Positions 32,566-45,442 of a stretch of DNA of 64,000 nt are shown here, piece by piece; the stretch's first letter is position 1, and each line of letters begins with the position of its first letter. A model generated the notes under the pieces. It saw nothing but the letters and a program-made list of their open reading frames with translations, was not told the DNA's origin and made no database searches. The position numbers and the translations under genes were made by a program. This DNA comes from Nectonema munidae (Eukaryota > Nematomorpha > Nectonematoida > Nectonematidae): NCBI GenBank assembly GCA_030549495.1, contig JAUIRK010000370.1, forward strand, positions 248,001-312,000, written 5' to 3'.

Positions 32566-35500
32566 CTAAAAAATATTAAATACAGACTAAAAACTCTGTC
32601 AGGTGAAAGATTATTTTTGAGGTTAGGAGTTTACGCAAAATTTAATATCACATTTTCAAAACTGGAATATTCCGAGGAAACGCTATATAACAATTTTCTC
32701 GGTGAACTATCATACTAGAATCCTCTATATTAATAAAGGTACCGAAAAGAAAAAGTCAGATGTGATGTAAAAACATTTTCTTCTTCAATTAAGTGTAATA
32801 TTAGAGTTAACAATTGGCTAAGATAAGAAACATTTAATTGCTATTGATTATAAACAAACAAAATAAAAAAAGTGCACAGAATGGTTTATTATGATAAAAT
32901 AAAATTGAAATGTTAACTAATGGATGATTAAAAATTAGACATTCCAAGGCTAGGTTCTTATTATATTCGAATTTCATTTGTAAAATTTAAGCAAAACTTC
33001 ACACTTTTAATTTTTTACACTATTTAGTAGTTAACTTTTCTTTCAGTCTTAAATGTTTTCTTACACTTAAAAAGTTGGGTCAAAAAGCCCACCTAACTAC
33101 ATATGAAGTCTTTTTTCAATACATTATAAATTGTTATAATATTAAGCATAAAATATATCGAAAAATAATCAGTATTATTAGATCATATTGAGATTCATAT
33201 GAAAAATTTGATCTATAAAGAAAAAAGTATAAACTAAATGAGCTACATGTTCAGTAAAATGATAGAAGGTTTAAAATTTACAGGTTCCTCTCTGTCAATA
33301 AAATATATCTCCCAGCCACATAAATATTTCATGCACAGGAAGGAGGTCATCAATAATTAATTTTGAAATGAAAAGTATCTATTTTCAATCATGCATTATG
33401 TATAACACAAATTACACAATTTATTCTATATTTGTAGTTTTCAATAAGATTCATCATCTCCAATAATTTTGATAGAAGAATGTTCGATTAGCATGATTTT
33501 CTAGGCGGTGTCAGTGAAGTTGGTTCTCCTCATAGTTCAATACAAGCGGTGCAACTGTGCTCTTTCTACAATGGCCAAAAACTCGGTCTCAAGCCTCGGT
33601 ATGGTAAATTTAGATAACGAGACTACAGGCTAATCCTGAAAGAAGACGTGATTTTTAAATATGCCTGCCATCCAGAGCAGTAAAATCTAAATACGCCAGC
33701 GTAATTATCGTATAAAAGTTCAAATAAATTTTTTTTATTTTTAAAAACAGCACTTTTTGACTGTTTTTATCCGAAAATTCATTTTGCTCATTTATACATC
33801 AGCAAAAATCGAAACATCTTGGAAAAGATGATAATAAATCAAAAGATTATTTATTAGTTTGTTTAACTTTAGCAACCTTATAGAAGAAAATTTGTTTTCA
33901 AAGCCTACATTTTACTTTCATCCAAGACGTGAAAAAATATTTCATTTCAAAAGGTACAAATTATTATTATTCTAAAAATACCTGAATTAGAAGAAATATT
34001 GAAATGCATTGAATTGGTTGTTGGAGAGGGCATTTTCATTGGAAGTTGCCCAAGAATAAAGAGTGATGAAGTGTAAAATATTAGAAATAAAAATCTTCAT
34101 TCATAACAACTCTAATAATAAAAATAATAAAAATAATGATATTAATAGATTATATGTGATGCACATAATCCTTCATTTTACTGTATTTATTATAAATATA
34201 AAGTCTTAAAATTAAAAAATCATATCTACATTTTATGGCTGTAGGATAATTGCCCCCTCAGGACAATTGACGACAAATCTGATTATTCTTAAAGAATGGA
34301 AAAAATGTTTAACTATAGTATAGATGCTTTAAAAACATTTAAAATAAGAAAATTTGTATCACACAGGATTTCTTACAGAATTAGCACGAAAAGATGAGGT
34401 TAGTTGTTTCTTTTTTAAATAAAATTTAACAAACAATATAAGAGGGAGATTATTTTAAAAAATGGAAGAAATAAATGATGCTTTAATAAAGTATCATAAT
34501 TCAAAGGATAAAATAAAACCCTAAATGAATTGAATACAATAGGAGAACGCAACTTTGATTGAATCAAGAATAAAATATAGTGAGTATTATACTTGAACGA
34601 AATTTAAGTTGGTAATGAATTGGCTGATATAATAACACATTCTTGGCATATAACCTCATTAGTGATTCCTAGTGATGAAATTTTAGCGTACCTTCCTTAA
34701 ATGAGGTAAAATGCTTTCATATTTTAGAGTTTAGACTAAAGTTTGTTGAAGTTGAGGAGTTTTAGAAAATATACATAGTATTAATAATCAGTCACCCCAT
34801 TAATTTCCATTATAGATTGTTCTTTTCCAGATTATGAAGATACGAACGAGCAAAGGAAAAGAAATATTCGATCTTCATTTTTTTATTTTTATTGCCAAAG
34901 TTTATTAGTAACCGGTATATAAGTGGATTCGGTGTATGAGTCGACCTTCAAATTAAAGCAAAAATTCAAAGTTTGATTAATATAAGTAGGATTTTTGTGT
35001 ATAAGTCGAATGTCATTTTGAAAGCATTAATGCACTCAGAGCTCGGATTAAAAAGCAGTATATACGGTATTTGGAGTCAGGGTGGAATTTTTGAAAGTAC
35101 AAGGAAGATATTGATATACGGGAAAAGACATTTTAAATTAAATATACTATTGTTTTTTTAAGGAATTGATATTAAGTTTTAATTAAATATACAATCATGG
35201 CTTTTAAAAAACTGAAATTGCTAAACGGGGAGATGGTGATAATAAAGAGACAAAGAAAACATTGGTACAGCAAGTTTTTAACCTATATATGCTATATGAG
35301 AACAATAATCATTCGTAAATTAACGAAATGAAAAGATGTATCTATCTATAAACTACCATTCTAAAACATCATCTTTCAAAGATAAAAAATTTAGATGTTT
35401 TTAAGAATTTTTTTCAAATAAAAGTTTTCAACATTTACATATATAAGTAGGCTGATAAGCTTTTTCTGTGCATTTTTTGTCTCCACGTTGGCTTGCCAGC

Positions 35501-36843
35501 CAACAATTTGCGATAGATTTTCGTTGAAAAGTGAGGGAAGGATTGAGAACTCTTGGCTTAAGGACTGAGAAAACGAATAGCAACATTTTAAACGAAGAAA
35601 AATGTTGAACATATTGCCAAGTACACAAATAGGAAGGAGTAGGATGAAAAACAGTAGCACTATTTGTTAAACCTGTTATTTTCGTGTATTGATTGTTCAT
35701 AAACATACGCTATTTTATGCCAAATTTTGGCATTATATGGAACGCAAAAGCATGCGTTGCAAAAAATAAGTCTTAGTCAATGACAGTAGCGCATAAAAAA
35801 TTATTGCATCTCCTATTACCATATAAGTTTGTCTATCAATTTTACGACTGTTGCAAAAACGCAACGCAAGTTTACGCTTATGGAAATAATGTTTATTGAG
35901 TATATGACATGCAAATTAAAATATAGATACAATGAAACATCTCTATGTTGAAGGTCGTAGGGACACTCAGTAAGCGTATTCAATATAAAGAGGGAGGGCT
36001 ACATCAATTTGCTAAAATAAATGGAGGTTTTTTTCTGTATTCTTTTACTATTATTTTTCTAAAATCGCCATTCATAAAAAAAATAATTGTATGTAAACTT
36101 GTCGGTGATGGGCGCTTCCAAAATGTTGGCCTATTTACAGAATAGTATGGCATAGATCAAGGAGAGTCTAGCAGCGAAAAGTGTTGCAGCATTTCACATG
36201 GGCTTCAAAGTTAGATAGGATTGGCGATCGAGCAGGCTAGCCAAAGCTGCTTCTACTTTAGAAATTACGCATTTTCCTAAAATAGGTTAAAGCCTTTACC
36301 TATGGAAGCCTCATTCTCACGTTGCCTATTGCAAAAGACGGCCATGAAATGTATAAAAATATTTTGTGTATATTTACACCTTCCCTACCCGTATTATATT
36401 ACTTGTCTATAAACTAGCAAAAAGATTTATTTGTTATAATTTTGTAAAAAATTGGATGTGGTATTTAAATTTTGGAATTAACAGTCTATCTATTATAATT
36501 TTAACTGGTTGTTATGCTATATCTGTCAATTTAGAAAGCAAAGGAGATACAAATAATCAAGCCATTTGAAACATATGTCAAGAAATACATTTACTCAGAT
36601 TTTGAGGCATATTTATTTTTGCCATAAAACAAGTTTCACCGTTAATGAAGTAAGTTGACAAAAGGCGTCTTTACCAAAGTATGAATCGTCTGCGTTTATA
36701 AATGCTTTTTAATAAAAAATCATCTGCTTTACGTTAGATAGTGTCTGATTAATCTGGTCGTTAACCGGTTAAAGCAAAGATACAGGCATGTCGCCAAGGG
36801 CAGAGAGCAACCCCCACTAAAATTGAAGATAGAATAAATAAAT
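32566..36843. other. Upstream flank of GSK3, no clear gene
   Basis: This AT-rich 4.3-kb interval should hold the GSK3 promoter, but no core element is identifiable by eye. A SINE body fragment lies at 33527-33572. The stretch 34915-35070 has TATAAGTGGATTCGG and TATAAGTCGAATG words that look like decayed transposon ends. Minus frames at 35391-35706 resemble no family. Words near 36100-36300 look like decayed coding DNA but match nothing I recognise. Confidence 0.35.
33527..33572 (+). repeat. SINE body fragment
   Basis: CTCATAGTTCAATACAAG then GCGGTGCAACTGTGC matches the body of the SINE at 8385-8590; no tRNA-like head is present here. Confidence 0.55.
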
Positions 36844-39440
36844 CAGAGGCCCACCTCCTCAAAATTCATTTTTGGGGGCGAGAGAAGGTCGAAATTTTTC
36901 TAATATAATTTTTCAAAATTTATTATAAAAGAATCTTTGTTCAATAAACATACCACCATTATATCCGACATTATACTTGCACTGTAAGCTCTCAATCCCA
37001 CCCCAACTACATAGATTTTATGAAGTTAAATTACCTTGTTTGTAATTCTGATTACATTAACTTTCTAGCTCAGTGGTTTTGAAACTGGAGTTCCATGGCG
37101 ATCAAGTAGGGGTCACTGAGTGGATCGTTTTGCGCAAAATAGTGCATCCATATTGTGTCATTTGGGATCTTTGCCAAAAATTCAAATTTAAAAGAATGAA
37201 AATAAATGAGCTAAACTATTTATACTTTTTTATTTTTTTCAAACCTGATTTTATATATGTAAATGTGCATTTTTAGTGGTTTAAAAATGAAATATGACAA
37301 CTCATATTTGACATTTGGTCTTACTGATTTAACGTCTGGTGGGGAAGAGGAACATAAGAGTTTTGTTCTGAAGTGTTAGCATCCACTTTTCTAGAGCCAG
37401 TCAAGTAAAGCTCGCAATGGAGGTGAAGCATTAGAATGCGGTAAACAAAACTATTGACTATTTGAAACGTCAAGCTGAACGATTGCACAAATCCAGATTT
37501 GATAACATAGGAATGTTTTTTTGCTAGGAATGTTTCAAAAAATATCTGTTGTCAAAAAAATCCAACAACATAGGAGAACAGTTGATATTACCTTGTTGCA
37601 AAGATATCATATTGAATGTGCTAAGAAATTCTGAACTTCCAAACGATACCGTTAGAAGGATAATAGGAGATTTCTGATGACATATCAGAGGTGGTTTTAT
37701 TGATTCCGAATTCAATTTTCAACTTTTTTGCAATTCAGATTGATGAAACGATGGATGGCACGTACAATATGTATATGACAAGCACCTGGTAGACAATTTT
37801 TTGTTTTACAAAACTTTTAGCGATAGAACCACTTTAAGAGAAATATTTGGCAAGGTGAATTTTTTTTACAAAACATGTTAAGCCAGAAGATCCATCTGGA
37901 GTGTGTACTGGCCGTGCTCTAGAAATTTCTTATTGTTTGAGTTTTCAGACTGATTAAGCAAAAATCTCCAGATGTAAGGGTTAACTACTGCGCCATTCAA
38001 TCATTTTTAGTAAACATATTTGAATCTATGAATTGCTTTAACCTTGGACCAAGTACTTTATTGTCATAAAAAATTGAAAGCTTTTCAAAATGAGGGTAGA
38101 ATGCTGGAGTGAACTCTCCTGAAGGCCATAAAACACCGTGTAGCATATATTAGCCAAGAAATTAACCTACAAACATTTGAAAAATACTATCAATTTATCT
38201 ATCTATAGTATCGGTCTCAGAAGATTTTTTCGAGAATAGTATATTGTTTTGGTTAATGATTGAATTCGATTTGCCACTACATATGATTGTGAGCAAGCGT
38301 TTTCCATGCTACTTGCTATTGAAACAAAATTCCGAAACAGATTGGAAGTGAGTAATGATATTGGAGTTGCATTGGCAAAACTGGCTTAAATGAAGCAGAT
38401 GCATCCTTCCCATTAACTTATTGATTGAGTTATTCAGACAATTTAAATAAACAATTGACAATTTTTTTGTACAGTAGTTTATATGTTGTTTTATTTTTTT
38501 AAATAAGATCCCGAGCAAATAAAAAATTATAGAAACAGCTACGCCGAAAATTTTTAGGTTTGTAAACCACACTTCAAGCTCAACAAGAGAACTAAGAAAA
38601 AAGGTACCTGGGCCATTATAATGAAAAAATGATGCGGGACTATATTTAGGATTTAGTGAGAGAATGTGATCTGGACTACAACAGAAAATCAAGGAAATCC
38701 AGCCATTTTTAAAACCTGTATTTATTATGCAAGTGCAAATTAAGTTTAAATTTACTTCATTGGTTTTACTATGAAATACATTTATTTACATTATTAATTT
38801 AATTTAATAAACTGATAAAAAGCGAGTTTTTCCTTGAAAAATACCAAAAATCATAAATATCGACCACAAACCAAAACTTAAAATTAAATAATAGTGTTTT
38901 TTAAATACAGCCTCTCTACTGATTAATTGTCAACAAGCGAATTGGTAAGCTAGATCTTCATATTCTGCCTATACTTAGAACATGGGTCTATGAGTTGACA
39001 GGTATGTAGCCGTGAATTGATATTTGACACTTTTAAATATAAACTCAAGGTTTAAAATTTTTGGAAGAAAATATGCTACAAACCCTAAATTTTTTTAAAT
39101 GAGCTAAGATATATGTTATAAATTACATGTAAATGAACTTATTTGTACTAAGTTTTATTAACAAAAATTTTAGAGAAAGTGTAAAAACATTGCCAACTAT
39201 TCTAAGCAATCTTAATAATAAACTAAAACTTTAAATAAAATAATTATCTAAGAATAAAGATGCTATATATTTCATTTTTGGAGTCATGGGGCAAAACTGA
39301 TTTTAATGGGGCCGGGACTATAAAAACTGTATAGAAGCTTTAGAGGGGCAAAGCTCCCTTGCTCTCCTCTTGTCGACAGGCCTGGTTACAGTAATTAATA
39401 AGGATAAACCTTTTAAGCTTTAGGCTATAAAAAATATTTG
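36844..39440 (+). mobile_element. hAT-family repeat, copy C (longest)
   Basis: It begins CAGAGGCCCACCTCC. A second hAT-like word, CAGTGGTTTTGAAACTGG, lies at about 37071. Of the three copies it retains the most transposase interior: a broken stretch from about 37380 to 38400 with DTVRRIIGDF, QIDETMDG (usual LDESTD motif) and the AFSML..NRLEVSNDIG C-terminal block in several frames. The 3' block ends with GGCCTGGTTACAGTAATTAA and AAACCTTTTAAGCTT near 39415. It is heavily decayed. Confidence 0.65.
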
Positions 39441-39940
39441 ACACAATCTTATAAATGCTATAAAGAATTTTTGTTTACATTTCTTGCAATTTCTTCCTTT
39501 CAGGCGTATTTCATAAGGATATTAAGCTTTCTTATTTGAAACTTTTACTCTTTTAATTATAAAATTTCCTAAATTTCTTTTTCTGGACAATATTCTTAAG
39601 TCTAATTTTTCGAAGTTTTATCCCTGAATTATAATGTCAGATAGAGGAATCTTGATATTAGAAATGATGAAATTTTTTGAATTGATAATATAATTTCTAA
39701 CTTTTGTTAGTGTTATAAATTTTTAATATAGAGTTTCACATTTTTTATATGCAATATTAGAGTAAAGTTTTCGAAAATTAAAAAAAAAGAAGGCTCATTA
39801 AAGCAATAGCAATTTTTTCAATGACAGTTATCCAACAATAACAATTTTCCGAAAGGTAATATTCACAAAGGCAACTTTCTGGTCCCTTTACACTGCATCA
39901 CATTCCTTAATTGCTAGTGCAGGAGATTCAGGCCGCATAT
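39441..39940. other. AT-rich non-coding DNA
   Basis: No gene or repeat recognised. Confidence 0.35.
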
Positions 39941-39943
39941 TTA

Positions 39944-40138
39944 TTAGATATCCAATGAATAATTTTTCCAAATTTGATTCACATCTTTTACCAATAAAAT
40001 ACTTAGAACGAGACCCAATAAAAAAGTGAAATCATTTCGAATAGAGAAGAGATTATGATACTGTGTACTACGATTACTGCCATCCCAATCAGCAAAGCTA
40101 GTACCATACTTATCAACATTGCGTCTATAATCTATCAT
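39944..40138 (-). CDS. Possible small single-pass membrane protein
   Basis: This frame of 64 codons (195 bases with the stop) starts at an ATG preceded by TTTATAA and ends just before an AATAAA-containing CTAATAAATA. The product has a polar N-terminus with a well-mixed, native-looking composition (MIDYRRNVDKYGTSFADWDG) and one hydrophobic segment (FTFLLGLVLSILLV, about residues 38-51). I do not recognise a family. The codon usage looks more gene-like than nearby spurious frames, but the size allows chance. Confidence 0.3.
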   Translation of the reverse strand: MIDYRRNVDKYGTSFADWDGSNRSTQYHNLFSIRNDFTFLLGLVLSILLVKDVNQIWKNYSLDI

Positions 40139-40144
40139 TTATAA

Positions 40145-40880
40145 AGTTTTAACGTTATATAAAAAAAACTTGTAGAAGTGTTGATATGTGTTGTCTTTCT
40201 GCAAGGGAGTTTAATAGTACCACTTCATCTTAGATTATCTAAGTACCGCCAATTACGTTACGCATATTATCGGACACTTCTATAAATTTTTTAGATTGAA
40301 AGAAATACTAAATGACAATATAATCTGTTAGTTTATTTTTTACAAATTAATAATTAGATTCTTTAGTCTATTTTTTACAAATTAATAATTAGATTCTTAG
40401 AATAAGTTAAAAAATTAATGATTAAAAAGAAGTGAAAGATAAGTGATACTAAATTAATGATTTTAAAAAACTACTAGAATAAATTAAATGATACTATTTA
40501 AATTTATTAGAATAATATATTCAAATATAAAACATAATGAAAATTTTAAATATATAAATATAGAGAATTAATATAAAATTTAATAGAGAATGATTTAACA
40601 TTATGAATTTTAAAAAGGATAAAAAAAAATAATGAACTCATTCATGATTAATAAAATTGATAAGTTAGAAAAAAACTTAACGTAGAAAAAAGTTACGCTG
40701 AAACAAAATTAATGTATTTCAAGAAAGAAATCCGACTTTTCATCCATAAAACAATAATAAAAAATGTCCAACCGAGATTTGGAAAAGATAAAAATAAAAA
40801 ATTAAAAAATTAAAATATAATTTTGATAATTTTGTGCTTATAAGAAGAAGAATTAATATTATTTATCAAGAACAGAATAA
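40145..40880. other. Very AT-rich spacer with a short tandem duplication
   Basis: A block of about 45-50 bases (TATTTTTTACAAATTAATAA then TTAGATTCTT) occurs twice at about 40333-40400. No gene. Confidence 0.45.
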
Positions 40881-40889
40881 AAAACTTAT

Positions 40890-42070
40890 ATAGGAGTACC
40901 TCAGGGTTCTGTTTTGGGTCCCTTCCTTTTTTTAATTTATATTAATGACATATTTCAATCAAACGCTTCGTTAGAGTTTTTAGCTTTTGCTGATGATTTG
41001 ACTATTCTTATACCTTATTATTTTTTCTCCTAAATATTTCTCTCGCTCAGAATAAAACATTTGAGTCTGTTTATAGAGAAAATGTCAATAAAGTTTTTGG
41101 TTGGTGTACAGTGAATGAACTTGGAATTAATAACTCTAAAACTGTTCATATGTTTTTTTCTAAGAAAAATGCTCAGCCTACCTTCTTGAAAAATCTCAAT
41201 TTGCATTTATCAGTATCTCATAATTATTTAGGTTTAATCTTGAGTAAAAAATTGAATTGGAATCTACACATTAAACACATTTGCACTAACGTTAGTATTG
41301 TAATTGGTATTTTATATCGATTCAGATCACTTCCATCGAAAATTAAACTGGATATATATAGATCACTAGTTTTGCCTCATCTTTCCTATAGTTTGGTCAA
41401 TTGGGGCTTTGTGGACCTCTCAAGTTTGCATACTCTTCAAAAAAAATGCATAAGATTGGTATCCAATCTGACATTCCGAGCGCATACTCTTTCAATTTTT
41501 AAAAGTAACAACTTGCTCAATATAAAAGAAATTTATATCCAACAACTTTGTATTGTGGCTTGGAAATTTTTTAATGGATATTTGCCTGTGGCCATAAGCA
41601 ATTTTTTCACATTCAGTCACGATTCAGAACGTTTTTCCCCAAGATATATGTATAATTTGCAGATACCATCATATCGCTTGAAATCCACGCAGTCAAGTTT
41701 GAAGTTTCGTATAACTAAAATCTAGAATGAATATTTGCAAGATTTTCAAATTATGAATATTTCACTTTCAATATTGAAAAGACGCCTGAATGAATATTTA
41801 TTGAAACAAGATTGAATCAATTTTGTGATGATTTAATATAATTTGATCTTTTTATTTAATTTTTTTCAATATCAATTTCATTTTTAACTATGTTTAATTG
41901 TTGATTTAACATTTATTTAACATTTATGAACAATTAAAAAAATATTTTAATGTTTTTTTTACTATTTCTGTTACGGTCTTCTGACCCTTGAAATACAAGC
42001 ATATTCTCAAATGTGAAATTTTTTTTTTATGAGATTATTTTATGCTAATAAATTCTTCTTCTTCTTCTTA
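40890..42070 (+). mobile_element. Non-LTR retrotransposon (LINE), 5'-truncated
   Basis: It starts inside the reverse transcriptase at [20 protein letters not shown] (from 40896) and the catalytic FADD motif (40985-40996). After a frame change it continues as a 204-codon frame (41111-41725) covering the thumb and C-terminal region: LGLILSKKLNWNLHIKHICT, then LYRFRSLPSKIKLDIYRSLV and LPHLSYSLVNWG. This layout is typical of the Jockey/CR1/L2 group of LINEs. It ends in an AT-rich tail and a (TTC)n run near 42055-42070, as LINE 3' ends often do. The 5' truncation is the usual result of incomplete reverse transcription. Confidence 0.85.
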
Positions 42071-42355
42071 CTAGATGTAACTTTTTCCAATGAACTAGAA
42101 GATGGTTCAAAAATCTGGAATTTGAAAAAACATCTTGATCGTGAAGAAGAACATCCTCTCTTGTGAATCATAAATATTTAAACCTCTATCTTGTTAGTCA
42201 ATATTTAATCATCAATTCACTAAAAAAGTAATATGAAATTTTTCAAACCGTAAGAGGTTACAATATCTATGTGGTACCATTATGTGAACATATATCAATT
42301 CTCTAAAATTTTTTATAAATCTTAATATAATTTGACAAATTTTTTCTTTCGTTGT

Positions 42356-42725
42356 GAAAGAGAGAATCATTTAGATACTAAAGATGGAAAACCTTTTGTA
42401 AAATAGGATTATTAATGGTTTCATAAAGAAAACAAAAATTGAAAAAAGATTAGTTAGCAAATATCCAGAGTGACATCTGTTCATGTCACCTGGTATTACA
42501 ATACAGGTTATTGATTAAAAAACCTAAAATAATTCTGAGTTCTCTGAAAAATGGTTTTTAGAACATACATTGCACAAAATAAATTTCTGAAGAAAGGACC
42601 AGTTTAGAATGAAGAGTAAAATTAGATATCATATAAATTATAGGAGAAATGAAGTACAGACTCCTAGCTGATAGCGAAATTGTAAACAAAACAATAGAGG
42701 TGCTATTGGAATATATAGTTTAAAG
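42356..42725 (+). repeat. Diverged dispersed repeat, copy 1
   Basis: It resembles 46428-46790 in the same orientation. Shared words include TAGAATGAA(G/T)AG.AAAATTA and GATAGCGAAATTGTA versus GATAACGAATTTGTA, then GAGGT(G/C)CTATTG. There is no coding frame. The family is unknown. Confidence 0.5.
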
Positions 42726-43094
42726 CTATCTCTTTAATTAGTAAATAAAAGAAAGATAAACCTAAAACCAAAGAGGGCAAAAGCTTTTTAGTTTAGTTAG
42801 AGTAGCACAGAGTAATATTTTTCACCATAAATTTTTATAAAAATTTAATTGCCGAATTAATTAATTGTCATTAAATATATTATTATAATATATAACCCAT
42901 CTATAACACAATGTTACAAAAATTCAAAAAATTTTTCCTTTAAAAAAGTTTTTTTGTGTTTTTTTTATAAACTAATATATGCTGATTTCAGAAATAATAT
43001 GATTTTTTACATTGCTATAACTTTTTGGAAAATTTTTGCATATTTGTGTTAACCATATAAGTACTGCGGTCGTAAAACGCACTTCCCACCTTCA

Positions 43095-43615
43095 CTCAAA
43101 AATTAATTGTACAAAATTGGCTGAATCATATCCCTTCAAATTTCGCGAATTTCCCTAAAATCGCTAGCTGCATCTTTTGATAGCATTTTCATGGTAGTTG
43201 AATGACACTTTCATGTCCAAAACTGTAAAAATCAAAAATTAAAATTTTTAATCAAAATTTTGACATAATCTTATAACTTAAGGTTTATATCATATATTAA
43301 CTTAAAAATTTATGATTATATAGAGTTTTAAACTCATACGCAATGCTAAAAAAAACAAATTCACAAAAACTGTGATTAATCATCTTAAATTTGTAAAAGC
43401 CTCATGCCAGCTTTCGAAATCCTTGCATTTTACAAGCTGTGTCAAATAAAACAACAACAACAACAACTATTTATATATTTATTTTTTTCAATAATCAAGG
43501 CTACTTTTTAGAAAATGTCAATAAAAAATTCTGATTGATCAGAAATATATCTAATAAAATATTCAAATTTTACATAAATTATATATTTTATACTAAATTA
43601 TTTATACTTACAGAC
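43095..43615 (+). repeat. Dispersed repeat of about 500 bp, copy 1
   Basis: It aligns with 44640-45060 in the same orientation: AAAATTAATTGTA, ATCGCTAGCTGCATCTTTTG, TTTTCATGGTAGTTGAATGA, then GGCTACTTTTTAGAAAATGT and TTTACATAAATTATAT. Copy 1 has about 100 extra bases near 43345-43460, ending in a (CAA)n run, so a small insertion has split it. Confidence 0.75.
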
Positions 43616-43740
43616 TACCTAAAACATAACCTTCAAACACGCATTCTTTTATCTTACTATCTCTTCCTTTATCCACTACCATTAAAGCCGCATATGCATT
43701 TATACTGAACACATGGTCATCTCTTAACATTGCACCACCC

Positions 43741-44043
43741 TTGATTAATTTTGCCATTCACAGCAAAAATATCACTTTCTCCCGCAACTCCATCAAGTGG
43801 TTCTCATCACACTACCCAACCTATTCCTACTTCTATAGATTCAAACTGCCTAGCAATCCATTATGTAGATTTGGTTGCCCCTACATCGAAACACCACTAT
43901 ACATAATTCTCTACTGCCCAATTTTTCACGATTTAATTGTTAAACTACTTAACTTCTGTAATCTACACTTTAACGAACCTCCTACTTCTCTATATGATTT
44001 TTTTACAATATACAATCATAATTCAATAAATCTCGATTTTAAA
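43741..44043 (+). pseudogene. LINE C-terminal fragment
   Basis: The frame contains FYRFKLPSNPLCRFGCPYIE and ILYCPIFHDL. This matches the end of LINE reverse-transcriptase proteins, where a Cys/His knuckle of the form CRFxC..E(T)..H(I/L)L..CP follows the RNase H-like region. It is isolated, probably also with flanking decayed LINE DNA from about 43620 to 44260. It is from a different LINE type than the one at 40890-42070. Confidence 0.65.
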
Positions 44044-44639
44044 TAACAAAATTGAACCAATCCTTATCGCACACCAAAATCTTATTCCACCCAAACCTCT
44101 TAATTAATTATACTCTTATCATCCTTCACTTTATATACCGAACACAAATACTACATACAATTTTTTTCTCCTAGTATACTAGAATTCCACAATTTTCTTC
44201 AACTAAACTCCACGCAATCATCAAATCCCTTCGATTTTAGGATCTTAAATTTTGTAATTCCGAATTAAAACGAAGGAGCTTTTAAATTTTAGTTGAATTG
44301 TTCAATTTGTATAAAAATTGCTGAAAAAATCAAAAAACATTATTAATTGAAATAAAAAAATTCATGAAATATACTTGTATATATCATGAATATATATATT
44401 GTATATGTAAATATTTTGAAAGAAATATTACTTAAAGTATTATTGAAACCATAAGATAAAAAGTATGTCTTTATAAAAAAATTTTCTTGAGGTTGGCACA
44501 AATTAGTCACGCCTGTTTTTATACCAAAGTAATCCATTTTGACTAATACGGTTAAAAAATATCTGGAAGTGGCAATTTAATTAGTAATGTGCCTTCACCC
44601 TATTAGTGCTATGGGAGGGGGTGAGTAAAACGCCCCCCT

Positions 44640-45060
44640 TTACAAAAAAATTAATTGTAGAAAATTGGCTAAATCAAATACCTTCAAATTTTGTGACTTT
44701 TCCTAAAATCGCTACCTGCATCTTTTGAAACCATTTTCATGGTCGTTGAATGACCTTTTCATGTCCAAAATTGTCAATTAAAAATTAAAATTTTTCAGCA
44801 AAATTTTGATATTATCTATACTTAACCTTATAAATTAGAATCTATATTATATAATACCTTAAAAATTTATAATTATTTACATTTTGGAACGCATAATACT
44901 TTATATATTTAATTTTTTCAATAATCATGGCTACTTTTTAGAAAATATCAAGCAAAATTTTGATTGATCAAAAATATATCTAATAAAATATGCCTTGAAA
45001 TTTTACATAAAATATATTTTTATACTAAATCGGTCATGCTGTTTTCATTTCTGGACTCAA
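44640..45060 (+). repeat. Dispersed repeat of about 500 bp, copy 2
   Basis: See copy 1 at 43095-43615. Its tail (ACATAAAATATATTTTTATA, CTAAATCGGTCATGCTG) is itself repeated once more at about 45140-45205. Confidence 0.75.
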
Positions 45061-45442
45061 TTTTTACATTTAGGATTTGAAAATAACTATAAGTGTTAAT
45101 CAAATTTGCGGTCTACTTCTGAAAATTCTTTCCAAAAACATTTCTTCAAATTTTACATAAAATATATGTGTTATACTAAATCGGCAATGCTGGTTTTATT
45201 TCTGGACTCATTTTTACATGCTTCAAAAAAGATTTTGACCATTGAAAAGAAGTTATTAGTTCTTTTACAAATGAAAAATATTTAAATCTTATGCTTATCA
45301 TCTAGGACAGGGGTCGATATCGACCCCTAAGTGTCAATAAGATAGACAAACTTACCAAATTGTGCTATGCTTTTTTACTTTATGGTAGTAATAAATTTCT
45401 TTTTCTTTTAAAACATAGCTTAGGAGATTATATAGTATAGGC

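Noticed and set aside
35391-35706. A secreted or membrane protein (hydrophobic start MLLFFILLLPICVLG)
   Set aside because: Overlapping frames on the same strand are equally open, composition is AT-driven and nothing supports a gene.
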